Notes under the pieces: generated by a model
The model's input: the letters and a program-made list of their open reading frames with translations, nothing else
What the model was told of the DNA's origin: nothing
Database searches by the model: none
Assembly (NCBI GenBank): GCA_963813975.1
Contig: CAWFAP010000008.1
Coordinates: 682,001 to 746,000, forward strand
Direction: 5' to 3'
DNA length: 64,000 nt
Source of the DNA: RYN-230 sp963813975
GTDB lineage: Bacteria; Actinomycetota; Actinomycetes; Streptosporangiales; Streptosporangiaceae
Part shown: one piece after another, positions 48,189-56,371 of the stretch
How the letters are laid out: the number at the start of each line of letters is the position of its first letter
Position numbering within the stretch: position 1 is the first letter of the stretch
Translations under genes and position numbers: made by a program

Positions 48189-49722
48189 TGCGCTCTCCCC
48201 TCGATGGCGGGACAACTACGGTTGTTACCAGGTACACCAGGAAGGCCGCGACGAAACCGACCACCCAGCTGTAGTCGTACAGCGGTTTGAGGAACGGGAT
48301 CAAGCCCCCGGCCGGGAACGGGCCCTGGCCGGGCGCCGACCACGCGCCGCCCACGGCCAGCACCGCGCCGATCACGGTAGCCGCCACCGCCCGCCAGTTC
48401 CATCCCGCCGAGAACCAGTACCGTCCCCTGGCCTGGTAGAGGCCGGCCAGGTCGAGCTGGGTCCGGTTGATGATCCAGTACCCCGCCACCAGCACGCCAG
48501 CCACCGCGCCGAGCAGTCCGCCGTAAAACCCGAGCCAGACGAAGATGTAGATGTGCGGGTTGGCCAGCAGCCGCCAGGGCTGGAGGGCGACCGCGAGCAC
48601 ACCGGTGATCAGCCCGCCGATCCGGAAGGACACCAGCCGGGGAGCCGCGTTGGAGAAGTCGTAGGACGGGCTGACCGCGTTGGCGGCCACGTTCACCGAG
48701 ACGGTGGCGACCAGCACGGTGACCAGCCCGAGGATCACCACCACCGGGCTGGAGAACTTGGTGGCCAGCTGGATGGGGTCCCAGATCGCCTTGCCGTAGA
48801 GCAGCACCGTGCCCGAGGTGATGAGCACCGACAGCAGCGAGAAGAACGTCATCGTGGTGGGCAGCCCCAGCACCTGGCCGATCTCCTGGCTGCGCTGGCT
48901 GCGGCTGAACCGGGTGAAGTCGGGGACGTTCAGCGACAGCGTGGACCAGAACGCGATCATGCCCATCAGCGAGGCCGGGAAGATCGCCCAGAACCGGTGC
49001 CCCCAGCCGAGGGCGGACGGCTGGTCGAGCAGGTTGCCGAGCCCGCCCGCCTTGACCGCGATCCAGATCAGCAGGGCCACGAACACCACGAGCACGAACG
49101 GCGCGGCCCAGTTCTCGAACCGGCGCAGGGTGTCCATGCCGCGCTGGATGATGGCCATCTGGATGATCCAGAACACCGCGAATGAAAGCCACAGCGTCCA
49201 CGGCTGGCCGCCGACCTTCGTGGCGTCCAGCCAGCCCTGGCCGGCCAGCTGGCCCGCGAGCACGTAGATCCCCTCACCGCCGATCCAGGTCTGGATCCCG
49301 AACCAGCCGCAGGCCACGACGGCGCGCAGCAGGGCGGGCAGGTTCGCCCCGCGTACCCCGTAGAAGGCCCGGGCGAAGACGGGGAACGGGATGCCGTACT
49401 TGGTGCCCGCGTGGCTGTTCAGCAGGATCGGCACCAGCACGATGAGGTTGCCCAGCGCTATGGTCAGCAGCGCTTGCTGGGCGTTCATGCCGATCGCGAT
49501 CAGCCCGGCCGCCAGGGCGTAAGTCGGCAGGTTGTGTGACATCCCGACCCAGAGGGCGGCGTAGTTGTAGGTGTTCCAGGTGCGCTTGGCCACCGGGACC
49601 GGGACCAGCGCGGAATTGGCGTACCGGCTTCCCTCGAGCCCGGCCGGATCGGCCAGCTCGACGCGGCCGTCAGGAAGGGCGACCTCGGCGGCAGAATTGG
49701 CGGAGGCAGCAACGTGGGCCAA
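48139..49722 (-). CDS. NCS1 family permease (hydantoin/pyrimidine-type)
   Basis: A 527-residue transporter with about 12 helices, of the Mhp1/PucI/allantoin type. Landmarks: WNTYNYAALWVGMSHNLPTYALAAGLIAIG (TM1-2), NSHAGTKYGIPFPVFARAFYGVRGANLPALLRA, CGWFGIQTWIGGEG (substrate-site Trp/Gln region) and LNVPDFTRFSRSQRSQEIGQ. Translation starts at TTG 49722 after GGGGG. It is the first gene of the pyrimidine/hydantoin operon. Distinct from the permease at 17564, with about 20-25% similarity by eye. Confidence 0.92.
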   Translation of the reverse strand: MAHVAASANSAAEVALPDGRVELADPAGLEGSRYANSALVPVPVAKRTWNTYNYAALWVGMSHNLPTYALAAGLIAIGMNAQQALLTIALGNLIVLVPILLNSHAGTKYGIPFPVFARAFYGVRGANLPALLRAVVACGWFGIQTWIGGEGIYVLAGQLAGQGWLDATKVGGQPWTLWLSFAVFWIIQMAIIQRGMDTLRRFENWAAPFVLVVFVALLIWIAVKAGGLGNLLDQPSALGWGHRFWAIFPASLMGMIAFWSTLSLNVPDFTRFSRSQRSQEIGQVLGLPTTMTFFSLLSVLITSGTVLLYGKAIWDPIQLATKFSSPVVVILGLVTVLVATVSVNVAANAVSPSYDFSNAAPRLVSFRIGGLITGVLAVALQPWRLLANPHIYIFVWLGFYGGLLGAVAGVLVAGYWIINRTQLDLAGLYQARGRYWFSAGWNWRAVAATVIGAVLAVGGAWSAPGQGPFPAGGLIPFLKPLYDYSWVVGFVAAFLVYLVTTVVVPPSRGERSGRDHQGRADPAAVDG

Positions 49723-49852
49723 TGGACGGCCCCCTTTCGGGCGATACCCCCCACCTGCTGGGCCCAGCGCCTGCTGAAGACCAGAGCCGGCACTGGACGT
49801 TCCCTCAGGGTTTCGTTCCCGCAGGGCGCTGGTTTAAAGACCGCCCCGGCCG

Positions 49853-51835
49853 CTAGGCCTCCGGCGGCGGCAGGGGTGGCAGGGCCAGCGCCGTCTCGCG
49901 CTGGGCCCGGATCACGTGGATGACCGCGTTGATCAGGGCCAGATGGGTGAAGGCCTGGGGGAAGTTCCCCAGATGCCGGCCGGTCCGCGGGTCGATCTCC
50001 TCCGCGTACAGGTCGAGCGAGCTGGCCAGTGAGAGCAGCCGCTCGCACAGCTGCTGGGCCCGGGCCATCTCGCCGATCTCGGAGAACGCCGAGACCAGGA
50101 GGAACGAGCAGATCGTGAACGTTCCCTCGTCCCCGGGCAGCCCGTCGTCGGTCTCCTCAGGCCGGTAGCGCACGACCAGGCCGTCCACGGTCAGCTCGTC
50201 GGCGATGGCCAGGATCGTGGCCCGGACCCGCGGGTCCTCCCGGGGCAGGAACCCGGTCATCGGGAGCAGCAGGAGCGAGGCGTCGAGCGCCTTGGTGTCG
50301 TAGTGCTGGGTGAACACGCCGCGCTCGTCCACCCCGTGGGCCAGGATGTCGTCCCGGATCTCGTCGGCCGCCTCGGTCCACGTCTTGGCCAGCGCGGCCT
50401 CCCCCCGGGCCAGCGCGGCCTGGGCGCCGCGCTGCACGGCGGACCAGCACATCAGCTTGGAGAACGTGAAGTGCTTCGGCTCGCCGCGCACCTCCCAGAT
50501 GCCCAGGTCGGGTTCGCGCCAGTACTTCAGCGCGCTCTCCACCTGGCGGCGCACCACCCGCCACATCCGGTCGTCCAGCCGCTGCCAGCTGCCCAGCCGG
50601 ATGTGGATGGCCTGCAGCATCGTGCCCCACACGTCGTGCTGGCGCTGGGTGTAGGCCTCGTTGCCCACCCGCACCGGCCGGGCCCCGTCATACCCGCTGA
50701 GATGGTCAAGGATCTGCTCGCTCAGGTCCCGCTCGCCGTCCACCCCGTAGACCACCTGGACCTCGTCGTCGCGCTGGGCCAGGTCGGCGAGGAACCAGAA
50801 GAAGTCGTCGGCCTCCCAGTCGAAGCCCAGCGCGTACAGGCTCCAGAGCGTGAACGCGGAGTCGCGCAGCCAGCAATAGCGGTAGTCCCAGTTGCGCTCG
50901 CCGTGCGGCACCTCCGGCAGCGACGTGGTCGCCGCCGCCACCATGGCGCCGCTGGGCGCGAACGTCAGGCCCTTCAGCGTGAGCGCGCTGCGCTGCAGGT
51001 AACGGGTCCAGGGATGGTCCGGGAAACGGCCCCGGGCCAGCCAGTGCTGCCAGTGGTGCGCGGTCCACAGCAGCCGCTGGCGTGCCTCCTGGTAGGTGAA
51101 CGGCGGGGCGTGATCGGTCCAGGACAGAGCGCAGAAGTGGACCTCGCCCTCCTGCATCCGGGTCCGGGCCATGGCCCGGCCGCCCTCGAACCCCAGCCGC
51201 ATATCGGTGGTCAGGGTCAGCGGGATCCCGGGGACGTCGCGGGCCGGATGGCAGATCCCCTGCCCGTAGCTCCCGTCGGCGTAGGCCCAGGCCCCCTGGT
51301 GGCGGCCGTAGTCGAAGACCGGCTCGCACTCGAACGTGACCTGGACCTCGCCGGTGACGCAGCGGATGGTGCGCAGCAGCACGTGGTCCGCGTCGTAGTC
51401 GGTCGGCGTCCGGCGGTGCGTGTGCGACAGCTCACTCTCGTGGTGCCAGGGCCCCATGATCAGCGCGTCGCGCACCACCAGCCAGCCGGTGGGGGTGGCC
51501 CAGCTCGTCTCCAGCACCATGGTCCCGGGCAGGTACCGGCGGGCCGCCGGGACGTTGATCCCCTCCGGGCCGAGCCGGAAACCGCCGGCCGAGCGGTCCA
51601 GGATCGAGCCGAACACGCTCGGCGAGTCGATCCGGGGCAGGCACATCCACTCCACGTTCCCGCTCGGCGCGATCAGGGCGGTGGTCTCGCAGTCGGACAG
51701 GAAGCCGTACTCACCGATCGGCGGGAACGGCGAATCGTCGGCGGTCACATCCACCGGGCCGGGCGTCGCCATGTCCAGGCCGTACCAGTCCTCGACCGCG
51801 ATGCCCTTGGCCCGGCGGTCACCCAAGGCGCTCAT
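49853..51835 (-). CDS. glycoside hydrolase family 15 protein (glucoamylase/trehalase-like)
   Basis: A 660-residue cytosolic protein. It has an N-terminal beta-sandwich domain (IGEYGFLSDCETTALIAPSGNVEWMCLPRIDSPSVFG) and a C-terminal (alpha/alpha)6 barrel with the GH15 general acid region ERNWDYRYCWLRDSAFTLWSLYALGF; EEIDPRTGRHLGNFPQAFTHLALINA is the conserved late segment containing the base. Actinobacterial members of this type act on trehalose or alpha-glucans. The start is uncertain (ATG 51835; GTG 51880 is longer). Not obviously related in function to the pyrimidine operon downstream. Confidence 0.88.
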   Translation of the reverse strand: MSALGDRRAKGIAVEDWYGLDMATPGPVDVTADDSPFPPIGEYGFLSDCETTALIAPSGNVEWMCLPRIDSPSVFGSILDRSAGGFRLGPEGINVPAARRYLPGTMVLETSWATPTGWLVVRDALIMGPWHHESELSHTHRRTPTDYDADHVLLRTIRCVTGEVQVTFECEPVFDYGRHQGAWAYADGSYGQGICHPARDVPGIPLTLTTDMRLGFEGGRAMARTRMQEGEVHFCALSWTDHAPPFTYQEARQRLLWTAHHWQHWLARGRFPDHPWTRYLQRSALTLKGLTFAPSGAMVAAATTSLPEVPHGERNWDYRYCWLRDSAFTLWSLYALGFDWEADDFFWFLADLAQRDDEVQVVYGVDGERDLSEQILDHLSGYDGARPVRVGNEAYTQRQHDVWGTMLQAIHIRLGSWQRLDDRMWRVVRRQVESALKYWREPDLGIWEVRGEPKHFTFSKLMCWSAVQRGAQAALARGEAALAKTWTEAADEIRDDILAHGVDERGVFTQHYDTKALDASLLLLPMTGFLPREDPRVRATILAIADELTVDGLVVRYRPEETDDGLPGDEGTFTICSFLLVSAFSEIGEMARAQQLCERLLSLASSLDLYAEEIDPRTGRHLGNFPQAFTHLALINAVIHVIRAQRETALALPPLPPPEA

Positions 51836-51883
51836 CTGATCGGTATACCCCGCAGCGGGAAGTCCCCGCAGGTGACCCACTAC

Positions 51884-52696
51884 TTAGGGACGTTCGCCAT
51901 GAAGCCGGGCCACGTAGCGGTCGGCGGAGCGGCGGACGGCGGCGGCGCCGTCGGCCACGACGACCCGGCCCCACCAGCCGCCGTAGACCCGGTCGAAGGT
52001 GAACCGCCCGGCGCGCCGGGCGATCTCGAGGACGGTCGCCTCGTCCAGCGGGATGTGGTTGGGGTAGCTCCACATGAAGCTGACCCAGGCCCGGTCCTGG
52101 ACCACCGTGATGGTGTCGCCGGTGAGCAGCGCGCCACGGCCGCCGGACCCGGCTGGCCAGTGCAGCACGGCCGCGCCGTCGAAGTGACCGCCGATCCGGG
52201 CCACGGTGACGCCGGGGACCGGCTCGGCGTCCTCGTCGAACAGCTCGATGCGCGGCGACGGCCGCTGGATCCACTCCTGGTCGGCCCGCGGGATGAAGAT
52301 CCGGGCGTCGAAGGCGTCCGCGAAGTCCACGTGCGCGGCGTAGAAGTGCGGATGCGACATGCAGATCGCGTCGATCCCGCCCAGGTCGGCGATCCGGGCC
52401 CGGGCCGCCTCATCCAGCAGCGGGACGCAGTCCCACAGGACGTTGCCGTGCGGGGTGCGGACCAGCAGGGCGCGCTGCCCGATGCCGATGGCCGGTTCCA
52501 CCCCGACGCCGGTCAGGTCCGGTTCCTCCTCGCGCATCACCACCGTGTGGTCCCGGGCGATCTCGGCCATCGTGGTCCACTGCTGGCCGCCCCAGCCGAC
52601 GTACTGGCGCTCGTCGTTGCAGATCGGGCACTCGGGGGGCGGCTGCGGCGTGCCGGGCTGCTGGACGGCGCAGGTGCGGCAGATCCAGGCGGGCAT
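51884..52696 (-). CDS. metallo-beta-lactamase-fold protein with N-terminal zinc ribbon
   Basis: A 270-residue protein. Residues 6-26 hold a four-cysteine ribbon (Cys6-x2-Cys9, Cys23-x2-Cys26), followed by an MBL-fold domain: LLVRTPHGNVLWDCVP, ICMSHPHFYAAHVDFADAF (a modified HxHxD motif), ARIGGHFDGAAVLHW and GALLTGDTITVV. The first metal motif departs from HxHxDH, so activity is uncertain. The ATG at 52696 follows GGAGG. It is divergent from the ABC importer genes and 4-49 bp upstream of the GH15 gene on the same strand. Confidence 0.82.
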   Translation of the reverse strand: MPAWICRTCAVQQPGTPQPPPECPICNDERQYVGWGGQQWTTMAEIARDHTVVMREEEPDLTGVGVEPAIGIGQRALLVRTPHGNVLWDCVPLLDEAARARIADLGGIDAICMSHPHFYAAHVDFADAFDARIFIPRADQEWIQRPSPRIELFDEDAEPVPGVTVARIGGHFDGAAVLHWPAGSGGRGALLTGDTITVVQDRAWVSFMWSYPNHIPLDEATVLEIARRAGRFTFDRVYGGWWGRVVVADGAAAVRRSADRYVARLHGERP

Positions 52697-52861
52697 CGGT
52701 CTGCTACCTCCAGATTTGGGAGTAGGAGTCTCGCTCGGAGTGGGCAGTCTCCCTGGGAGGCTAACCGGTGTAGGCTGCCGACCTAGATCATTAGCGGGAT
52801 GCGCCGCCCGGCCAGGCATGATGTCCAGGGCCCGCGTCCCCGCGACGTAGGGACTGATCAC

Positions 52862-53728
52862 ATGCGCCGCTTCCTGCTGACGGTCGCCGCGGCGGCCCTG
52901 GGGACCGGCCTCGCCGCGTGCGGGAGCTCGGGAAGTACGGCCAGCAGCGGCAGCAGCACTGCGGGCACCGCGGCCAGCTGCACCAACGCGGCGATCCAGA
53001 AGGACCTGTACGCCCAGGGTTCGCTCACCGTGGCCACCGATAAGCCCGTCTACCCGCCGTGGTTCGTCAGCAACGATCCCGCGAACGGCAAGGGGTACGA
53101 GAGCGCGGTGGCCTATGCGGTGGCCGCGCAGCTCGGCTTTAGGAAGTCCCAGGTCAAGTGGGCGTACGAGCCGTTCAACAACTCCTACGCGCCCGGGCCC
53201 AAGAAGTTCGACTTCGACATCAACGAGATCTCGGTGACCCCGGCGAGGGCCCAGGCGGTCACGTTCTCGTCCAGCTACTACAACGTGCAGCAGGCGCTGG
53301 TCGCGCTGACGGGCACCCCGATCGTGACCAAGCACGCGCCGGCCGACCTGAAGCAGTACGTGTTCGGCGACCAGGTGGGCACGACCAGCCTGGCCTTCAT
53401 CAACAGCCAGATCCAGCCGACGCAGATGCCCAAGGTCTACGAGTCGCTGAACGACGTGAAGCAGGGACTTCAGACCCACCAGATCGCGGCGCTGGTGGCG
53501 GACACGCCCACGGCCCAGTTCATCTCCTCCTCGGAGATCAAGCACTCGGTCCTGGTGGGGCAGTTCCCGTCCACCGGCGAGCACTTCGGCCTGCTGTTCC
53601 ACAAGGGGAACCCCCTGGTGGGCTGTGTCGATAAGGCGCTGGCCACGCTGAACCGCAACGGCACGCTCGCCGGGCTGGAGAAGAAGTACCTGCAGGTCTA
53701 CCTGAGCGTGCCGACGATCAAGCCCTGA
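52862..53728 (+). CDS. ABC importer substrate-binding lipoprotein (family 3, polar amino acid)
   Basis: A 288-residue lipoprotein (lipobox GLAAC near residue 20) with the bilobed SBP family 3 pattern: LTVATDKPVYPPWFVSNDP (first lobe entry), FDFDINEISVTPARAQAVTFSSSYY and the crossover VTKHAPADLKQYVFGDQVGTTS. The C-terminal part ends LNRNGTLAGLEKKYLQ. With the permease and ATPase downstream it forms a polar-amino-acid-type importer. The ATG at 52862 follows AGGGA. Ligand not predictable; near pyrimidine catabolism a beta-amino acid or ureido acid is possible. Confidence 0.9.
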   Translation: MRRFLLTVAAAALGTGLAACGSSGSTASSGSSTAGTAASCTNAAIQKDLYAQGSLTVATDKPVYPPWFVSNDPANGKGYESAVAYAVAAQLGFRKSQVKWAYEPFNNSYAPGPKKFDFDINEISVTPARAQAVTFSSSYYNVQQALVALTGTPIVTKHAPADLKQYVFGDQVGTTSLAFINSQIQPTQMPKVYESLNDVKQGLQTHQIAALVADTPTAQFISSSEIKHSVLVGQFPSTGEHFGLLFHKGNPLVGCVDKALATLNRNGTLAGLEKKYLQVYLSVPTIKP

Positions 53729-54609
53729 TGGTCGGCCCGCCCCAGACGTCCTTCGGCCCGCCCAGGCGCGGGTCGCGGCTGCTGAGCAGCGGTCGGGGGG
53801 CGGTGGCGGTGTCGACCGCCAGCACGATCGTGGTGCTGGCCGCGATCGCCGCCCTGTTCCTGCTGGCCCCGGGGAGCGCCGCGGTCCGGCACACGTTCTT
53901 CAATCCCGCGGATATGTGGAAGTCCCTGATCGGCAATCCCCGGCAGGGCTACTACTCGGTGGGCGAGGCGCTCTGGCTGAACATCCGGATGTTCCTGGCC
54001 GCCGAGGTCCTCATCCTGATCGTCGCCCTGTTCATCGCCGTTATCCGGCAGTCCGACAGCCCGGTCATGTTCCCGCTGCGCATCGTCAGCACCGTGTACG
54101 TGGACGTGTTCCGGGGCGTCCCGCTGATCCTGGTGATCCTCGCGATCGGGTTCGGGGTGCCCGCACTCAACCTGTCATTCGTGTCGACCCAGTCGGCCGC
54201 GGTCTACGGGGTCGCCGCCCTGGTCCTGTCCTACTCCGCGTACGTGTCCGAGGTGTACCGGGCGGGCCTGAACTCGGTGCACCAGAGCCAGGTCGCGGCG
54301 GCCCGCTCGCTGGGCCTGTCGCACTCCGCGGCGCTGCGTTACGTGATCTTGCCGCAGGCGGTGCGCAACATCATCCCGCCGCTGCTGAACGACTTCATCA
54401 GCCTGCAGAAGGACACCGCACTGGTCGGCGTCCTCGGCGCGATCGAGGCCAACAAGGCCGCCGAGATCTTCAGCGACACCGTGTTCAACTACTCCAGCTA
54501 CGTGGTGGCGGCCATCCTGTTCCTCATCCTGACCATCCCGCTGGCCCGGTTCACGGACCACCTGATCGCGCGGGACCGGCGCCGCCGGCTGGCCGGGGCG
54601 GTTACGTGA
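53728..54609 (+). CDS. ABC importer permease (PAAT family)
   Basis: A 293-residue permease of the HisMQ/GlnP type. The EAA loop is SVHQSQVAAARSLGLSHSAALRYVILPQAVRNIIPPLLNDFISL, and VYVDVFRGVPLILVILAIGFG is the typical early segment. Five or more transmembrane helices, including a long first one at about 28-50. Its ATG shares one base with the stop of the binding protein (TGATG), and its stop overlaps the ATPase GTG (54606-54609). Confidence 0.93.
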   Translation: MVGPPQTSFGPPRRGSRLLSSGRGAVAVSTASTIVVLAAIAALFLLAPGSAAVRHTFFNPADMWKSLIGNPRQGYYSVGEALWLNIRMFLAAEVLILIVALFIAVIRQSDSPVMFPLRIVSTVYVDVFRGVPLILVILAIGFGVPALNLSFVSTQSAAVYGVAALVLSYSAYVSEVYRAGLNSVHQSQVAAARSLGLSHSAALRYVILPQAVRNIIPPLLNDFISLQKDTALVGVLGAIEANKAAEIFSDTVFNYSSYVVAAILFLILTIPLARFTDHLIARDRRRRLAGAVT

Positions 54610-55462
54610 CGGAAAGCCCGGCCGCCCCCGGTCCGGCCCTCCCCGGCCCGCCTGGTGCCGGTCAGCTCGGTGCGCCGGTCCGCCTGGTGCCGGTCCGCCT
54701 GGTGCCGGTCCGGCGGGTGCCGGCGCGGTTACCATCGAGGGCCTGCGCAAGTCGTTCGGGGCCAACCTGGTGCTGGACGGGATCGACCTCAGCGTGGCCT
54801 CGCACGAGGTGATCTGCCTTATCGGGGCGTCCGGCTCGGGCAAGTCGACGCTGCTGCGCTGCATCAACCTGCTGGAATCCATCGACGCCGGGCGGATACT
54901 GCTCTGGGGGCAGGACATCACCCAGCCGGGCATCGACCAGAACCGGGTCCGGCGCAGCGTGGGCATCGTGTTCCAGGCCTTCAACCTGTTCCCGCACATG
55001 ACCGTGCTGCGCAACGTCACGCTGGCCCCGGTCAAGGCGCTCGGCGCGTCCCGGCGGGAGGCCGAGCAGGAGGCCCGGGCCCTGCTGGACCGGTTCGGGC
55101 TGCTCGACAAGCAGGCCGACTACCCGGACCGGCTCTCCGGGGGACAGCAGCAGCGGGTGGCGATCGTCCGGGCCCTGGCCATGCGGCCCCGGTTGATGCT
55201 GCTCGACGAGGTCACCAGCGCCCTGGACCCGGAACTGGTCGCCGAAGTCCTCGACGTCATCCGGGAACTGGCGGGCAGCGGGATGACCATGCTGATCGCC
55301 ACGCACGAGATGAGCTTCGCCCGGGACATCGCGAACCGGGTGTGTTTCCTGTCGGGTGGCCGGATCGTGGAGGAGGGACCGCCCGCGGAGTTGTTCACCA
55401 GCCCCCGGGACGAGCGCACTCAGAGGTTCCTGCGCCGGATCACGGATGCGGGCCGGCTCTAA
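54606..55462 (+). CDS. ABC importer ATPase (GlnQ-like), apparent 1-nt frameshift
   Basis: GTG 54606 overlaps the permease stop and begins MTESPAAPGPALPGPPGAG, but the ATPase domain (VTIEGLRKSFGANLVLDGIDL, Walker A GASGSGKST, signature LSGGQQQR, Walker B LMLLDEVTSALD) is in another frame. The change lies in 54663-54679, a 17-nt spacer between copies of a 15-nt repeat encoding PPGAG; an 18-nt spacer would keep the frame. No ATG, GTG or TTG precedes the domain in its own frame until 54770, which would remove the first strand. With one base restored it is about 285 residues. SBP, permease and ATPase form a complete importer. Confidence 0.82.
54648..54724 (+). repeat. 15-nt repeat array near the start of the ABC ATPase gene
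   Basis: CCGCCTGGTGCCGGT occurs at 54648-54662, 54680-54694 and 54695-54709, with a variant at 54710-54724 (CCGGCGGGTGCCGGC). In frame it encodes PPGAG. The 17-nt gap between copies 1 and 2 breaks the reading frame. Confidence 0.8.
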
Positions 55463-55496
55463 TTCATCACCCAGCCGCTAATTCATCACCCAGCCG
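55459..55496. repeat. 19-bp perfect tandem duplication at convergent gene ends
   Basis: CTAATTCATCACCCAGCCG (55459-55477) is followed at once by an identical copy (55478-55496). The first copy provides the ABC ATPase stop (TAA); the second encodes the last residues and stop (TAG) of the opposing SDR. The duplication therefore separates two genes that would otherwise overlap. Confidence 0.85.
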
Positions 55497-56245
55497 CCGT
55501 CCACCACCAGCAGCTGCCCGGTGATGAACGACGTCTCCGGGGCGGCCAGGAACAGCGCCGCGTTCGCGATGTCGGCGGGCGTCCCGCGCCGCTTGACGGC
55601 CTGCTGCTCCAGGATGAAGCGGTTGTAGGACTCCAAGTCCGGGTGGATCGCCTCGGCAGCCGTGGGGTAAGCGCCCGGGGCGATCGCGTTGACCGTAATC
55701 CCGTCCTGGCCGACTTCCCGGGCCAGCGCCCGGGTCAGGCCGACCAGGGCCCCCTTCGACGCCACGTACGGCACCAGAAACGGCGTGTGCCCGAAAAATG
55801 TGATACTGGACACGTTGATGATCCGGCCGGACCCGGCGGCCCGCATCGCGGGCAGCGCGGCCTGGGCACAGACGAAGGCCGCGTCCACGTTGACCCGCTG
55901 GACCGCCTGCCAGTCCTCGGTGGTGTACTCCGCGACTTCCTTCCGCGGGTAGATCGCAGCGTTGTTGATCAGCACGTCGAGCCCGCCCTGGCGCGCGGCG
56001 AGGTCGGTGATCAGCTGCCTGGTGGCGGCCAGATCAGCCAGGTCGCACGGGGCAAAGTAGGCCCGGCCCGGCCCGCCACCGTCACTCTCGGCGGCGTTGA
56101 TGCGGCCCGCCAGCTCCTCGCCCGGGCTGTCCGGCAGGTCCACCAGGGCGACGGCCGCCCCTTCCGCGGCGAAGGCGGCCGCCATGCCCGAGCCGAGCCC
56201 GCCGGCGGCTCCGGTGATCACGACCGTGCGGTCCGCGAAGCGCAT
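55478..56245 (-). CDS. SDR family oxidoreductase
   Basis: A 255-residue classical short-chain dehydrogenase. Cofactor motif TGAAGGLGSG, structural motif NNAAIYPR, catalytic Ser and Tyr-x3-Lys in NVSSITFFGHTPFLVPYVASKGAL, then NAIAPGAYPT and the C-terminal ETSFITGQLLVVDGG. NAD(H) preference is suggested by VDLPDSPG after the second strand. Substrate unknown. It converges with the ABC importer genes. Confidence 0.92.
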   Translation of the reverse strand: MRFADRTVVITGAAGGLGSGMAAAFAAEGAAVALVDLPDSPGEELAGRINAAESDGGGPGRAYFAPCDLADLAATRQLITDLAARQGGLDVLINNAAIYPRKEVAEYTTEDWQAVQRVNVDAAFVCAQAALPAMRAAGSGRIINVSSITFFGHTPFLVPYVASKGALVGLTRALAREVGQDGITVNAIAPGAYPTAAEAIHPDLESYNRFILEQQAVKRRGTPADIANAALFLAAPETSFITGQLLVVDGGWVMN

Positions 56246-56371
56246 TCAGGCCCTCCCCGGAAGCGATTGTCTGAAGACCTTCTTAGGATTGTGATCACGG
56301 TAGTCCCCCGGTGCTGCCCGGTCACCAGATCGAGCCAGCCCGACGCACGCTAAGGGGGCCGCACGAGGCTG

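Noticed and set aside
51842..51849. GGTATACC, a partial match to the GntR operator
   Set aside because: Outer bases are C and C, giving only the 8-bp core, and it lies at the start of an unrelated GH15 gene.
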